The notes: generated by a model not told the origin, from the letters alone. A stretch of 64,000 bases of DNA from Hirundichthys speculiger (GCA_018398805.1 JAGFBZ010001892.1:47362-111361); one strand, 5' to 3'; shown: positions 35,446 through 46,600, numbered from the stretch's first letter. Numbers and translations are program-made.

Positions 35446-36262
35446 GTCCATCCATCCATCATCTATCCATCCATCCATCATCCATCTGTCCGTTTGTCCA
35501 TCCATCCATCCATCCATCATCCATTCATCCATCCATCCATCCATCCATCCATCCATCCATCCGTCCGTCCGTCTGTCCATCTGTCCATCCATCCATCCAT
35601 CCATCATCCATCTATCCATCCATCCATCATCTGTCTGTCCGTCCGTCCATCCATCCATTCATCATCCATCCGTCCGTTCGTCCGTCCATCCATCATCCAT
35701 CCATCCATCCATCCATCCATCCATCCATCCATCCATCCATCCATCCATCCATCCATCCATCCATCCATCCATCCATCATCCGTCTGTCCGTCCGTCCATC
35801 CATTCATTCATCCGTCCATCTGTCCATCCATCCATCCATCTATCCATCATACATCCGTCCGTCTGTCCATCCATCCATCTATCCATTCATCCGTCCATCC
35901 ATCCATCCATCCATCTATCATCCATCCATCCATCCATCCATCCATCCATCCATCCATCCATATACATCCGTCCGTCTGTCCATCCATCCATTCATCCGTC
36001 CATCCATCCATCCATCCATCTATCATCCATCCATCCATCCATCCATCCATCCATCCATCCATCCATCCATCCATCATCCGTCTGTCCGTCCGTCCATCTG
36101 TCCATCTGTCCATCCATCCATTCATTCATCATCCATCTGCCCGTCCATCCGTCCGTCCATCCATCCATCTATCATCCATCCATCCATCCGTCCATCCATC
36201 TATCCATCCATCCATCCATCCATCACCTGTCCATCCATCCATCCATCCATCCATCCATCCTC
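34728..36262. repeat. 1.5-kb (CATC)n microsatellite
   Basis: About 380 tetranucleotides of catc with interspersed cgtc, tgtc, attc and catcatc slips. Stop-free frames on both strands (PSIHPSIH repeats on plus, MDGWMDGW on minus) are by-products. Confidence 0.97.
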
Positions 36263-37056
36263 TATACCTGTTTAACCTCTAGCAGGGTCAGGAGAATCTG
36301 CTGGAGCCTTTCTGGTAACATAAACTCACAAAATTGAACATTTTTTGGAAATAAAATAATGACTTTATGTCCTAAAATCACAATTTTCTTCGGTAAAATG
36401 TGTCTTAAAAATCTCATTTTTGCCATAAAAATTTTAAATTTCACAAAACTATTTTACATCAAATAGTATAAATATAAATAAATACTTGACATCACCTATT
36501 TTTGCTGTAAAATCACAAAATTTAAACTTTTTGAAGTTTTTTCTTGTAAAGTTCCAGCCTTTGCAGAATTCCACATTTGTTTAGAAAAAAATCATTAATT
36601 TTTAAATTGTATGTGACATTTTATTTACAAATACTGACTTTCACTAAATTGTAACTTTGAAACATAAAATCCCAACATTCATAGAAATGCATGTTTTGTT
36701 TTATTTTCTTCTTCTTCTTCTTCTACTGGTTTTCCTGTCCAGTCGGAGGTCAAAGGGGGAGGAGCCTGAGCTCCACCTGAGTTGTTTAGTTTAGGAGGAA
36801 ACGGTCTTTAAAGGTTTGACGCTGATCTTATTCCCGTTCCTCTGTGCGGCAGGTGAGGACTGCATCATGTTCAGGTGATTAAAACCGTTAAACGACCTCT
36901 GTCACCAGCCTCCAGGTCTCATCACATTAAAACGAGGGATTGGAGCGTGACGGGCAGCGGAGGCGTCGCCGCACCTGTCTGCTGATGAGCCGCCGGCGCC
37001 GCGCAGCAAAGGAGCGTGGGAGATAATGGTGAGAGAGAAGCGGGAAGCCCACTCAC
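36263..37056. other. Intron, unique sequence
   Basis: 36290-36720 is AT-rich and ends in a (CTT)n run at 36706-36724. 36830-37050 is GC-rich and unique, just downstream (in transcript terms) of the exon donor at 37055-37056. No exon is recognised. Confidence 0.45.
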
Positions 37057-37169
37057 CCTGAGCAGAGCCGTCTTAATGACCCCCCCCACGTCCTGCCGCC
37101 ACTCAGGGATGTCGGGGTTGAACTCGTCCAGGTTCGGGGAGAAGGATAAAAGCAGGGATTTGAAGAACT
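37057..37169 (-). CDS. sorcs3: SorCS3 exon, start of membrane-proximal domain
   Basis: Encodes (E)FFKSLLLSFSPNLDEFNPD, IPEWRQDVGGVIKTALLR. SFSPNLD followed by NPDIPEWRQDVG is a strongly conserved block of SorCS1/3. The exon was found by translating between splice sites and is too short to stand out as an open frame. The acceptor is ACTCTCCTCCACAG and the donor GTGAGT. It takes two bases for the split Glu codon and ends in phase 0. The plus-strand run of eight C's (37081-37088) codes for GlyGly and could be a sequencing-sensitive site. Confidence 0.9.
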
Positions 37170-37182
37170 CTGTGGAGGAGAG

Positions 37183-39355
37183 TCAGATGTTAGCGGTCGT
37201 TCAGACTCAGATGCTAGCGGTCGTTCTGACTCAGATGTTAGCGGTCATTCAGACTCAGATGTTAGCGGTCGTTCAGACTCAGATGTTAGCAGTCGTTCAG
37301 ACTCAGATGTTAGCGGTGTTTCAGACTCAGATGTTAGCGGTCGTTCAGACTCAGATGTTAGCGGTCGTTCAGACTCAGATGTTAGCGGTCGTTCAGACTC
37401 AGATGCTAGCGGTCGTTCAGACTCAGATGTTAGCCATCGTTCAGACTCAGATGTTAGCGGTCGTTCAGACTCAGATGTTAGCGGTGATTCAGACTCAGAT
37501 GTTAGCGGTCGTTCAGACTCAGATGTTAGCGGTCGTTCAGACTCAGATGTTAGCGGTCGTTCAGACTCAGATGTTAGCGGTCGTTCAGAGTCAGATGTTA
37601 GCGGTCGTTCAGACTCAGATGTTAGCGGTCGTTCAGACTCAGATGTTAGCGGTCGTTCAGACTCAGATGTTAGCGGTCGTTCAGACTCAGATGTTAGCGG
37701 TCGTTCAGACTCAGATGCTAGCGGTCGTTCAGACTCAGATGTTAGCGGTCGTTCAGACTCAGATGTTAGCGGTCGTTCAGACTCAGATGTTAGCGGTCGT
37801 CAGACTCAAATGTTAGCGGTCGTTCAGACCCAGATGTTAGCGGTCGTTCAGACTCAGATGTTAGCGGTTCGTTCAGACTCAGATGTTAGCGGTCGTTCAG
37901 ACTCGATGTTAGCGGTTCGTTCAGACTGTCGTTCAGACTCAGTGTTAGCGGTCGTCAGACTCAGATGTTAGCGGTCGTTCAGACTCAGATGTTAGCGGTC
38001 GTTCAGACTCAGATGTTAGCAGTCATTCAGACTCAGATGTTAGCAGTCGTTCAGACTCAGATGTTAGCGGTTGTTCAGACTCAGATGTTAGCAGTCGTTC
38101 AGACTCAGATGTTAGCAGTTATTCAGACTCAGATGTTAGCAGTCGTTCAGACTCAGATGTTAGCGGTCGTTCAGACTCAGATGTTAGCAGTTGTTCAGAC
38201 TCAGATGTTAGCGGTCGTTCAGACTCAGATGTTAGCAGTCGTTCAGACTCAGATATTAGCAGTCGTTCAGACTCAGATGTTAGCGGTGTTTCAGACTCAG
38301 ATGTTAGCGGTCGTTCAGACTCAGATGTTAGCGGTGTTCAGACTCAGATGTTAGCGGTCGTTCAGACTCAGATGTTAGCGGTCGTTCAGACTCAGATGTT
38401 AGCAGTCGTTCAGACTCGATCGTCGTTCAGACAGATGTAGCGGTCGTTCAGACTCAGATGTTAGCGGTCGTTCAGACTCAGATGTTAGCAGTTGTTCAGA
38501 CTCAGATGTTAGCGGTGTTCAGACTCAGATGTTAGCAGTCGTTCAGACTCAGATATTAGCAGTCGTCAGACTCAGATGTTAGCGGTGTTTCAGACTCAGA
38601 TGTTAGCGGTCGTTCAGACTCAGATGTTAGCGGTCATTCAGACTCAGATGTTAGCGGTCGTTCAGACTCAGATGCTAGCGGTCGTTCTGACTCAGATGTT
38701 AGCGGTCGTTTCAGACTCAGATGTTAGCGGTCGTTCAGACTCAGATGTTAGCGGTCGTTTCAGACTCAGATGTTAGCGGTCATTCAGACGATGTTAGCGT
38801 TCAGACTCAGATGTTAGCGGTCGTTCAGACTCAGATGTTAGCGGTCGTTCAGACTCAGATGTAAGCGGTCGTTCTTACTCAGAGTTAGCCATCGTTCAGA
38901 CTCAGATGTTAGCGGTCGTTCAGAGTCAGATTAGCGGGTCGTTCAGAGTCAGATGTTAGCGGTCGTTCAGACTCAGAGTTAGCGGTCTTCAGACTCAGAT
39001 GTAGCGGTCGTTCAGACTCAGATGTTATGTTAGCGGTCGTTCAGACTCAGATGTTAGCGGTCGTTCAGACTCAGATGTAGCGGTCGTTCAGACTCAGATG
39101 TTAGCGGTCGTTCAGACTCAGATTTAGCGGTGTTCAGACTCAGATGCTAGCGGTCGTTCAGACTCAGATGTTGCGGTCGTTCAGCTCAGATGCTAGCGGT
39201 CGTTCAGACTCAGATGTTAGCTGTCGTTCAGACTCAGATGTTAGCGGTCGTTCAGACTCAGATGCTAGCGGTCGTTCAGACTCAGATGTTAGCTGTCGTT
39301 CAGACTCAGATGTTAGCGGTCGTTCAGACTCAGATGTTAGCGGTTGTTCTGCTTT
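37183..39355. repeat. 24-bp array abutting a 3' splice site
   Basis: About 90 copies of a 24-bp unit made of GTTAGCGGTCGTTCAGACTC and agat. It begins 12 bp inside the intron from the acceptor AG (37170-37171). In the transcript each unit carries CGCTAAC, a match to the vertebrate branch-point consensus yUnAy. The copy nearest the exon places that A about 20 nt from the AG. Register is perfect at 37200-37800 and breaks up at 37800-38000, 38400-38450 and 38880-39180. Confidence 0.95.
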
Positions 39356-39540
39356 CAGGTCGTTAGCGGATCTCATATCTGCTTCCCTTCAGCCACACAT
39401 TAACAGCAACCCGCCGTTGGATTGTTTTATATCAAATGAATTCAAATCCTTTAAAGGCTTAGAGTGACGTATATTCTCCTCAAGAGGTTCATTTCAGAAA
39501 CATCTAATGTTTAATAGTGACAGTAAGAACATTTCCACCC
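39356..39540. other. Intron spacer
   Basis: Short unique sequence between the 24-bp array and a Tc1-type remnant. Nothing is recognised. Confidence 0.4.
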
Positions 39541-39850
39541 ACAATGCTAAGGGACCTCCAGGGATTGGGACTGAACTGCTGTGTAGCCTGAAGAAAACCC
39601 CTAATCAGTGAAGCTAACTGGAAAAAAATGCTTCAGTTTGCTAGGGAGCATAAAGATTGGACTCTGGATCAATGGAAGAAGGTCATGTGGTCTGATGAGT
39701 CCAGATTGACCCAGTTGACCCAGAGTGATGGGAGCATCCGGGTCAGAAGAGATGCTCCCATCATGCCTAGCGCCTACTGTACCAGCCTGTGGGGGCAGTG
39801 TTCTGATCTGGGGTTGCTGCAGTTGGTCAGGTCCAGGTTCTGGTCCAGTC
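39541..39850 (+). mobile_element. Tc1/mariner transposase remnant
   Basis: Reads LQFAREHKDWTLDQWKKVMW then SDESR, the region around the second catalytic Asp of Tc1-type transposases. After a frameshift it reads PTVPACGGSVLIWGCCSWSG, the GGGSIMVWGC-type block. Frame breaks and missing ends make it a dead fragment. Two other Tc1-like pieces lie at 44530 and 46640. Confidence 0.8.
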
Positions 39851-39995
39851 AGGAACCAGAACCAGGAGGAGCTACACAGATTTCAGAACTCCTCCTGGTT
39901 CTGGTCCAGTCAGGAACCAGAACCAGGAGGAGCTACACAGATTTCAGAACTCCTCCTGGTTCTGGTCCAGTCAGGAACCAGAACCAGGAGGAAGC
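39826..39995. repeat. ~62-bp repeat with hairpin core, three copies
   Basis: Nearly identical tandem copies of ggttctggtccagtcaggaa plus ccagaaccaggagg and agctacacagatttcagaac. CTCCTCCTGGTTCTGG pairs with CCAGAACCAGGAGGAG in each unit (16-bp stem). Confidence 0.9.
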
Positions 39996-40039
39996 TGCTT
40001 CATCAGATGGTTCAGACTCCTTTATGTGACTTTGGGAGA

Positions 40040-40328
40040 TGATGAGGACAGAAGAAGAAGAACGAGAGGTGGATGAAAGAAGAACAAGAAGAGAGGGAAG
40101 GAAAGATGAAGAAGGAGACGGAGGGAGGAAGAAATAATGAGGAAAGAAGAAATAAAAGGGTGAAAAGGAGAGGAGATAAGGACGGAAGAGGAAGACAGAG
40201 GGAAGAGGAGAGAAGGAAAAAGATGTGTGAGAGGAAAGAAAAAGAAAAGGAGAGAGGAGATGAGGAGTGAGGAGATGAGGAATGAGGAGGTGAGGAGGTG
40301 AGGAGTGAGGAGGTGAGGGAGCTCCGAC
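40040..40328. repeat. Purine-rich (GA) tract at a splice donor
   Basis: About 280 bp of almost pure A/G on the plus strand, including gaggtgaggagtgaggagat repeats at 40255-40318. In the transcript it is a CU-rich tract starting about 8 nt after the donor. Confidence 0.85.
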
Positions 40329-40452
40329 CTCTGACTGCGATGGTCCTGGTGTCCTGCAGGATGCTGCTGGACGCAGACACCTGGACGGTGATGGAGAAGG
40401 ACCCTTCAGAGCTGAAGGTGTAGGAGACGCTGCCGTCCAACGTGACCACCGG
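40329..40452 (-). CDS. sorcs3: SorCS3 exon, PKD2 second half
   Basis: Encodes PVVTLDGSVSYTFSSEGSF, SITVQVSASSSILQDTRTIA and VR plus one base of Glu. This is the C-terminal strand set of the second PKD-like domain (ITVQVSA...LQDTRTIAV). The acceptor is ...CATGTCTGCAG. The donor GTCGGA (AC at 40327-40328) is weak but is required by phase, since the next exon supplies AG to complete Glu. Confidence 0.88.
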
Positions 40453-40643
40453 CTGCAGACATGAAGGGAGAAAACCAGGGTGAAGGTCCGAAACCGGTCC
40501 GGCCAGACTGGACCTCTCACTTCCTGGACTGGACTGGACCCTGTCCAGTTAGGGTTAACGTCCCCCAGTTTCACCGACTGAACCCCAGAGACACAGACTG
40601 AAGCAGGTGAGATGGTCAGAACCTGAGTTGGCGGTCCAGTTAC

Positions 40644-40777
40644 CTCAGAGTTGTTGCCCAGCCACCAGAAGTAGGTGACGGTCCTGGACTGGCTCGGTAG
40701 GACCACGGCGCTGATGTTCACCTCCTTGTTTCTGATGACCACGAAGGGAGCAACGAGCTGGACGTTCTCCACCGGAC
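40644..40777 (-). CDS. sorcs3: SorCS3 exon, PKD2 first half
   Basis: Encodes (C)PVENVQLVAPFVVIRNKEV, NISAVVLPSQSRTVTYFWWL and GNNSE. IRNKEVNISAVV and TYFWWLGN match SorCS3 better than SorCS1 from memory. NIS and NNS are N-glycosylation sequons. The acceptor is ...GTTTGTCTCGCAG and the donor GTAACT. It receives T from the previous exon to make Cys and ends in phase 0. The intron to the next exon is 191 bp with no array. Confidence 0.92.
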
Positions 40778-41154
40778 CTGCGAGACAAACGCCACACAGG
40801 TGAGCGACCCTGAAGAGTTTCTGGTCCATCTGGGTTCAGGTCCAGAGGTCTGAGGAGGTCCAGAGTCCCCCAGAACCTCCTCCGCCTCTGGTCCTGGTTG
40901 GACGTGTCCACGGTTGGACGTGGACGAGCAGAGTCTCTTCTCATCTCTAAAGGTTTCTCAGGGGACGGACAGACCTGAACCCCTCAAATCATTTTAATGT
41001 GACAGGATGATGATGTCGTCATCAAAGACCCGCCCCCCAGAGGTGTGAAGGTGAGTCTCCATGACGACACTCTGCCAGGTTGTTTCTCTTCTTCAGCCTC
41101 CAGGGAGACGCCTCCAGGTGAGCGTATGGACCGAAACGGGCCTCCAGGTGGTGG
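40778..41154. other. Intron, unique sequence
   Basis: Non-repetitive start of the 1.28-kb intron between the two PKD exons. No extra exon is seen. Confidence 0.5.
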
Positions 41155-41848
41155 AGGTGGACAGTGGATAGTGGACTGTAGATGGTGGACAGTGGACAGT
41201 AGATGGTGGAGAGTGGACGGTAGATGGTGGACAGTGGACAGTGGATAGTGGACGGTAGATGGTGGACAGTGGATGGTAGATGGTGGACAGTGGACAGTAG
41301 ATGGTGGATAGTGGACGGTAGATGGTGGACAGTGGATAGTGGACAGTAGATGGTGGACAGTGGACAGTGGATGGTGGATAGTGGATGGTGGATGGTGGAC
41401 AGTGGACAGTGGATAGTGGCCGGTAGATAGTGGACGGTAGATGGTGGACAGTGGATAGTGGACAGTGGATAGTGGACTGTAGATGGTGGACAGTGGATGG
41501 TAGATGGTGGACAGTGGACGGTAGATGGTGGACAGTGGATGGTAGATGGTGGACAGTCGACGGTAGATGGTGGACAGTGGACGGTAGATGGTGGACAGTG
41601 GACAGTAGATGGTGGATAGTGGACGGTAGATGGTGGACAGTGGACAGTAGATGGTGGACAGTGGACGGTAGATGGTGGACAGTGGACAGTAGATGGTGGA
41701 GAGTGGACGGTAGATGGTGGACAGTGGACAGTGGATAGTGGACGGTAGATGGTGGACAGTGGACAGTGGATAGTGGATAGTGGATGGTAGATGGTGGACA
41801 GTGGATAGTGGACAGTGGATGGTAGATGGTGGACAGTGGACAGGGTTA
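41155..41848. repeat. GTGGACAGTGGATGGTAGATG array
   Basis: About 690 bp of 7-11-bp units (gtggacagt, gtggatagt, ggtagatg) in irregular order. Longer blocks of 60-100 bp are duplicated within it (for example 41195-41255 and 41680-41745). Confidence 0.92.
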
Positions 41849-41983
41849 GTGTTAACGCTAACCAGGGTTAGCGTTAACACTAACCTCCTGCTCTCCTGCA
41901 TTTGGGTCCTCAACAAAGTGCTGATAACTAAAACTTGACTTTACTAAGTAAAACTAACTAAACTGGAGTAATAAACCCCTTCC

Positions 41984-42007
41984 AGAAGGGGGGGGGGGGG
42001 GGGGGGC
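41984..42007. repeat. Poly-G run
   Basis: About 22 consecutive G's, 50 bp from the donor side of the PKD1 exon. In the transcript strand it is a C-run. The length is likely unreliable in assembly. Confidence 0.9.
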
Positions 42008-42057
42008 ATGTGTCCCTCAGAGGAAACAGCAGTGTGCTTTTATTTTGAAAGGCCTAC

Positions 42058-42244
42058 ATGCGACGTGCAGGAAGAGGGTGGTGGAGTCGGAGCCCAGCGG
42101 GTTCTCTGCCAGCGCCGTCACACGGAAGATTCCAGCAGCCTTGTAGACGTGTTTGATTCCCTCCTCAGACCAGCTCAGGTTGGAGTACGACACCGCCGTC
42201 CCGTCGCCGAAGTCCAGCTGGATGTTGGTCCGCATGGAGTCGCC
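42058..42244 (-). CDS. sorcs3: SorCS3 exon, PKD1 core
   Basis: Encodes GDSMRTNIQLDFGDGTAVSY, NLSWSEEGIKHVYKAAGIF and RVTALAENPLGSDSTTLFLH, ending VA plus T of Cys. DFGDG and HVYKAAGIFRVT are the hallmark strands of a PKD fold. NLS is a sequon. The acceptor is ...ATTGTGTTTCAG and the donor GTAGGC (AC at 42056-42057). Phase 0 in, 1 out. Confidence 0.93.
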
Positions 42245-42414
42245 CTGAAACACAATCCGATTAATAATGATCCAAAAAAGACCTCAGACCCAGATGGAGT
42301 GATGAGGAGGAGGAGAGGAAGATGAACAGAGCAGATCAGAAAAACAGCAAGTTTTCATCATTCAACAGAACCGCTGAGATGAGTAACAGCTGACAGAGTC
42401 TGACAGAGTCACTA

Positions 42415-43888
42415 TCTGGAGTTAAAGGAGGAGGGGCTAAAGAGAGACCAGAGGGAAGGAGGAGGGGCTAAAGAGAGACCAGAGGGAAGGAGGAGGGGCT
42501 AAAGAGAGACCAGAGGAAAGGAGGAGGGGCTTAAGAGAGACGAGAGGAAAGGAGGAGTGACTAAAGAGAGACGAGAGGAAAGGAGGAGGGGCTAAAGAGA
42601 GACGAGAGGGGAAGGAGGAGGGGCTAAAGAGAGACGAAAGAGAGAGAGGAAAAGGAGGGGGCTAAAGGAGAGAGGAGGGAAGGAGGAGGGGATAAAGAGA
42701 GACGAGAGGGGAAGGAGAGGAGGGGCTAAAGAGAGAAGAGAGGGGAAGGAGGAGGGGCTAAAGAGAGACGAGAGGAAAGGAGGAGGGGCTAAAGAGAGAG
42801 GAGAGGGAAGGAGGAGGGGCTAAAGAGAGACGAGAGGAAAGGAGGAGGGGCTAAAGAGAGACCAGAGGAAAGGAGGAGGGGCTAAAGAGAGACGAGAGGG
42901 GAAGGAGGAGGGACTAAAGAGAGACGATAGGAAAGGAGGAGGGGCTAAAGAGAGATGAGAAGGAAGGAGGAGGGGCTAAAGAGAGACAAGAGGAAAGGTG
43001 GAGGGGCTAAAGAGAGACCAGAGGAAAGGAGGAGGGGCTAAAGAGAGACCAGAGGAAAGGAGGAGGGGCTAAAGAGAGACGAGAGGGGAAGGAGGAGGGA
43101 CTAAAGAGAGACGAGAGGAAAGGAGGAGGGGCTAAAGAGAGATGAGAAGGAAGGAGGAGGGGCTAAAGAGAGACGAGAGGGAAGAGGAGGGGGTAAAGGA
43201 GACAGAGGGGAGGAGGGGGCTAAAGAGAGACCAGAGGAAAGGAGGAGGGGCTAAAGAGAGACCAGAGGAAAGGAGGAGGGGCTAAAGACAGACGAGAGGA
43301 AAGGAGGAGTGGCTAAAGAGAGATAAGAGGGAAGGAGGAGGGGCTAAAGGCGGAGACATGAGAGGAAAGGAGGAGGGGCTAAAGAGAGATGAGAGGGAAG
43401 GAGGAGGGGCTAAAGAGAGACAAAAGGAAAGGAGGAAGGGCTAAAGAGAGACCAGAGGAAAGGAGGAGGGGCTAAAGAGAGACCAGAGGAAAGGAGGAGG
43501 GGCTAAAGACGGAGACATGAGAAGAAAGGAGGAGGGGCTAAAGACGGGGAGATGAGAGGAAAGGAGGAGGGGCTAAAGAGAGAAGAGAGAAAAGGAGGAG
43601 GGGCTAAAGACGGGGAGATGAAAGGAAAGGAGGAGGGGCTAAAGACGGGGAGATGAAAGGAAAGGAGGAGGGGCTAAAGAGAGATGAGAGGAAAAGGAGG
43701 AGGGGCTAAAGACGGGGAGATGAAAGGAAAGGAGGAGGGGCTAAAGACGGGGAGATTAAAGGAAAGGAGGAGGGGCTAAAGATGGGGAGATGAGAGGAAA
43801 GGAGGAGGGGCTAAAGACGGGGAGATGAAAGGAAAGGAGGAGGGGCTAAAGACGGGGAGATTAAAGGAAAAGAGGAGGGGCTAAAGAC
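42415..43888. repeat. 31-32-bp array with acceptor-like motif
   Basis: About 46 copies containing GGAGGAGGGGCTAAAGAGAG and acgagaggaaa. Right-hand copies from 43500 change to gacggggagatga. On the transcript strand each unit reads CTCGTCTCTCTTTAG, a polypyrimidine tract followed by AG. The array lies 170-1640 nt upstream of the true acceptor at 42245-42246. Confidence 0.94.
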
Positions 43889-44351
43889 AGTTTAGATGCT
43901 GTTGTGAAGGAACGTATCTTGACCTGGATCTTGAACTGCTGGCTGTAAGTTTCTGTCTCTATGGTTACTGAGAGTTCACCTTTTTTACCTGTTGTTGTTG
44001 CTGCATGTGATATCATTGCCTCAGCTGTTGCCAGGCAACAAACCACAACCCGACATATCCATGGAGATGGCAGTGTTTTAACCACACCTCTCTCTGCTTC
44101 ACTGCACACTTTCTAACAACAAACTTTAATTACTTATTTTCCTGCATATTTATCCAAAACTTATACTCCAACATAACTTCCCTTTGGATGGATAAAGTAT
44201 TATTTAATTCAGTTAATTGTGAAGACGGGCTGCAGAGACGCGATGATGCAACAGGCATCTAAATATTTTTTTTTTCAGATTTCTTTCAACTTGTTGCTGA
44301 CAACAAACTCAGGACGGTTATGTTTTCAGAGAGTTGAAGTTTTAAACAAAT
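43889..44351. other. Intron, unique sequence
   Basis: Unique sequence with a short poly-T (44265-44275). Nothing else is recognised. Confidence 0.45.
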
Positions 44352-44526
44352 TTAGGTGGTGTGACGGAGCCGTGGGCGGAGCTTAACAACTGTAGGTGGT
44401 GTGACGGAGCCGTGGGCGGAGCTTAACAACTTTAGGTGCTTTGACTGAGCCGTGGGCGGAGCTTAACAACTTAAGGTGGTGTGACGGAGCCGTGGGCGGA
44501 GCTTAACAACTGTAGGTGGTGTGACG
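44352..44526. repeat. 40-bp repeat, four copies
   Basis: Four near-identical copies containing GTGTGACGGAGCCGTGGGCG and gagcttaacaac. The third copy has gctttgactg in place of ggtgtgacgg. Confidence 0.93.
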
Positions 44527-44620
44527 TTTGACTTTTCTCCAGTAGTCACCATGAAGACGAGTGGCCCACATCATGATGTTTCCTCCGCCGTGCTTCATGT
44601 TCTCATGTTGGTTTTTACTC
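44527..44620 (-). mobile_element. Tc1-type remnant
   Basis: On the minus strand this reads MKHGGGNIMMWATRLHG, the MKHGGGSIMVWG block of Tc1/mariner transposases, degraded after the tryptophan. Short fragment. Confidence 0.5.
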
Positions 44621-44997
44621 TAGAAACAGCTGAATGTTTCCTCCTCAAACATCAAGTCCGCTAAACGTCTTCCCAGGTTACCGAGGAGCTCGTTGGCAGA
44701 CTCTGTCCTCCTGTGGTCTTCAGTGGTTCCAGTTCCAGTCATGTCTCTGTCTGGATCAATAAATAAAGACAGGAAGTGTTTGTAGAGCCGATCAGCGTGA
44801 CTGCTGCTGATCTGAGAGCTCAGACTTCTCACCAGAGCACCGCCGTTAATATTTCATCTCCAAACCCTCAGAGGACTCGTGTTTCTGTCGGGTCCCATCA
44901 TCACGTTTGTCAGAAAGAACCTCATCGGGACTTTCTCCACGTCTTTCTACAACATTAGCTGATTAAAATGAAACCAGTGGAGGAAGACCAGTTAACC
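44621..44997. other. Intron, unique sequence
   Basis: Between the Tc1-type remnant and the next array. No coding exon is recognised. Confidence 0.4.
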
Positions 44998-46600
44998 CTG
45001 AATCAGAGTCCAGTTGGTGGTCTTAAAGGTGAATCAGAGTCCAGTTGGTGGTCTTAAAGGTGAATCAGAGTCCAGTTGGTGGTCTAAAAGGTGAATCAGA
45101 GTCCAGTTGGTGGTCTAAAAGGTGAATCAGAGTCCAGTTGGTGGTCTAAAAGGTGAAACAGAGTCCAGTTGGTGGTCTTAAAGGTGAATCAGAGTCCAGT
45201 TGGTGGTCTAAAAGGTGAATCAGAGTCCAGTTGGTGGTCTAAAAGGTGAATCAGAGTCCAGTTGGTGGTCTAAAAGGTGAAACAGAGTCCAGTTGGTGGT
45301 CTAAAAGGTGAAACAGAGTCCAGTTGGTGGTCTTAAAGGTGAAACAGAGTCCAGTTGGTGGTCTAAAAGGTGAAACGAGTCCAGTTGGTGGTCTAAAAAA
45401 AAGGTGAAACAGAGTCCAGTGGTGGTCTAAAAGGTGAAACAGAGTCCAGTGGTGGTCTTCTAAAAGGTGAAACAGAGTCCAGTTGGTGGTCTTAAAGGTG
45501 AAACAGAGTCCAGTTGGTGGTCTAAAAAGGTGAAAACAGAGTCCAGTTGGTGGTCTAAAAGGTGAAAAGAGTCCAGTTGGTGGTCTAAAAGGTGAAACAG
45601 AGTCCAGTTGGTGGTCTTAAAAGGTGAAACAGAGTCCAGTTGGTGGTCTAAAAGGTGAAACAGAGTCCAGTTGGTGGTCTAAAAGGTGAATCAGAGTCCA
45701 GTTGGTGGTCTAAAAGGTGAAACAGAGTCCAGTTGGTGGTCTAAAGGTGAAACAGAGTCCAGTTGGTGGTCTAAAAGGTGAAACAGAGTCCAGTTGGTGG
45801 TCTTAAAAGGTGAAACAGAGTCCAGTTGGTGGTCTAAAAGGTGAATCAGAGTCCAGTTGGTGGTCTAAAAGGTGAACAGTTGGTGGTAGGGAACCAGTTG
45901 GTGGTCTTAAAGGTGAAACAGAAGTTGGTGGTCAGAGTCCAGTTGGTGGTCTAAAAGGTGAAACAGAGTCCAGTTGGTGGTCTAAAAAGGTGAATCAGAG
46001 TCCCAGTTGGGTGGTCTAAAAAAGGTGAATCAGAGTCCAGTTGGTGGTCTAAAAGGTGAAACAGAGTCCAGTTGGTGGTCTAAAAGGTGAAACAGAGTCC
46101 AGTTGGTGGTCTAAAAGGTGAACAGAGTCCAGTTGGTGGTCTTAAAGGTGAAACAGAGTCCAGTTGGTGGTCTAAAAGGTGAAACAGAGTCCAGTTGGTG
46201 GTCTTAAAAGGTGAAACAGAGTCCAGTTGGTGGTCTTAAAGGTGAAACAGAGTCCAGTTGGTGGTCTAAAAGGTGAAACAGAGTCCAGTTGGTGGTCTAA
46301 AAGGTGAAACAGAGTCCAGTTGGTGGGTCTTAAAGGTGAATCAGAGTCCAGTTGGTGGTCTTAAAGGTGAAACAGAGTCCAGTTGGTGGTCTAAAAGGTG
46401 AAACAGAGTCCAGTTGGTGGTCTTAAAGGTGAAACAAGTCCAGTTGGTGGTCTTAAAGGTGAATCAGAGTCCAGTTGGTGGTCTTAAAGGTGAAACAGAG
46501 TCCAGTTGGTGGTCTTAAAGGTGAAACAGAGTCCAGTTGGTGGTCTTAATAAGGAATCGGAGTCCAGTTGGTGGTCTAAAAGGAGCATCAGAGTCCAGTT
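44998..46600. repeat. 31-bp AGTCCAGTTGGTGGTC array
   Basis: About 52 copies of a unit containing CAGAGTCCAGTTGGTGGTCT and aaaaggtgaa, with atcagag and aacagag classes and cttaaagg/ctaaaagg classes. Indels and partial copies cluster at 45360-45620 and 45870-46020. Confidence 0.95.

Noticed and set aside
34656..36275. 539-codon PSIHPSIH frame
   Set aside because: It is the translated (CATC)n microsatellite.
37016..37816. 266-codon frame on the plus strand with QMLAVVQT repeats
   Set aside because: Antisense to a real sorcs3 exon and then a translated 24-bp array.
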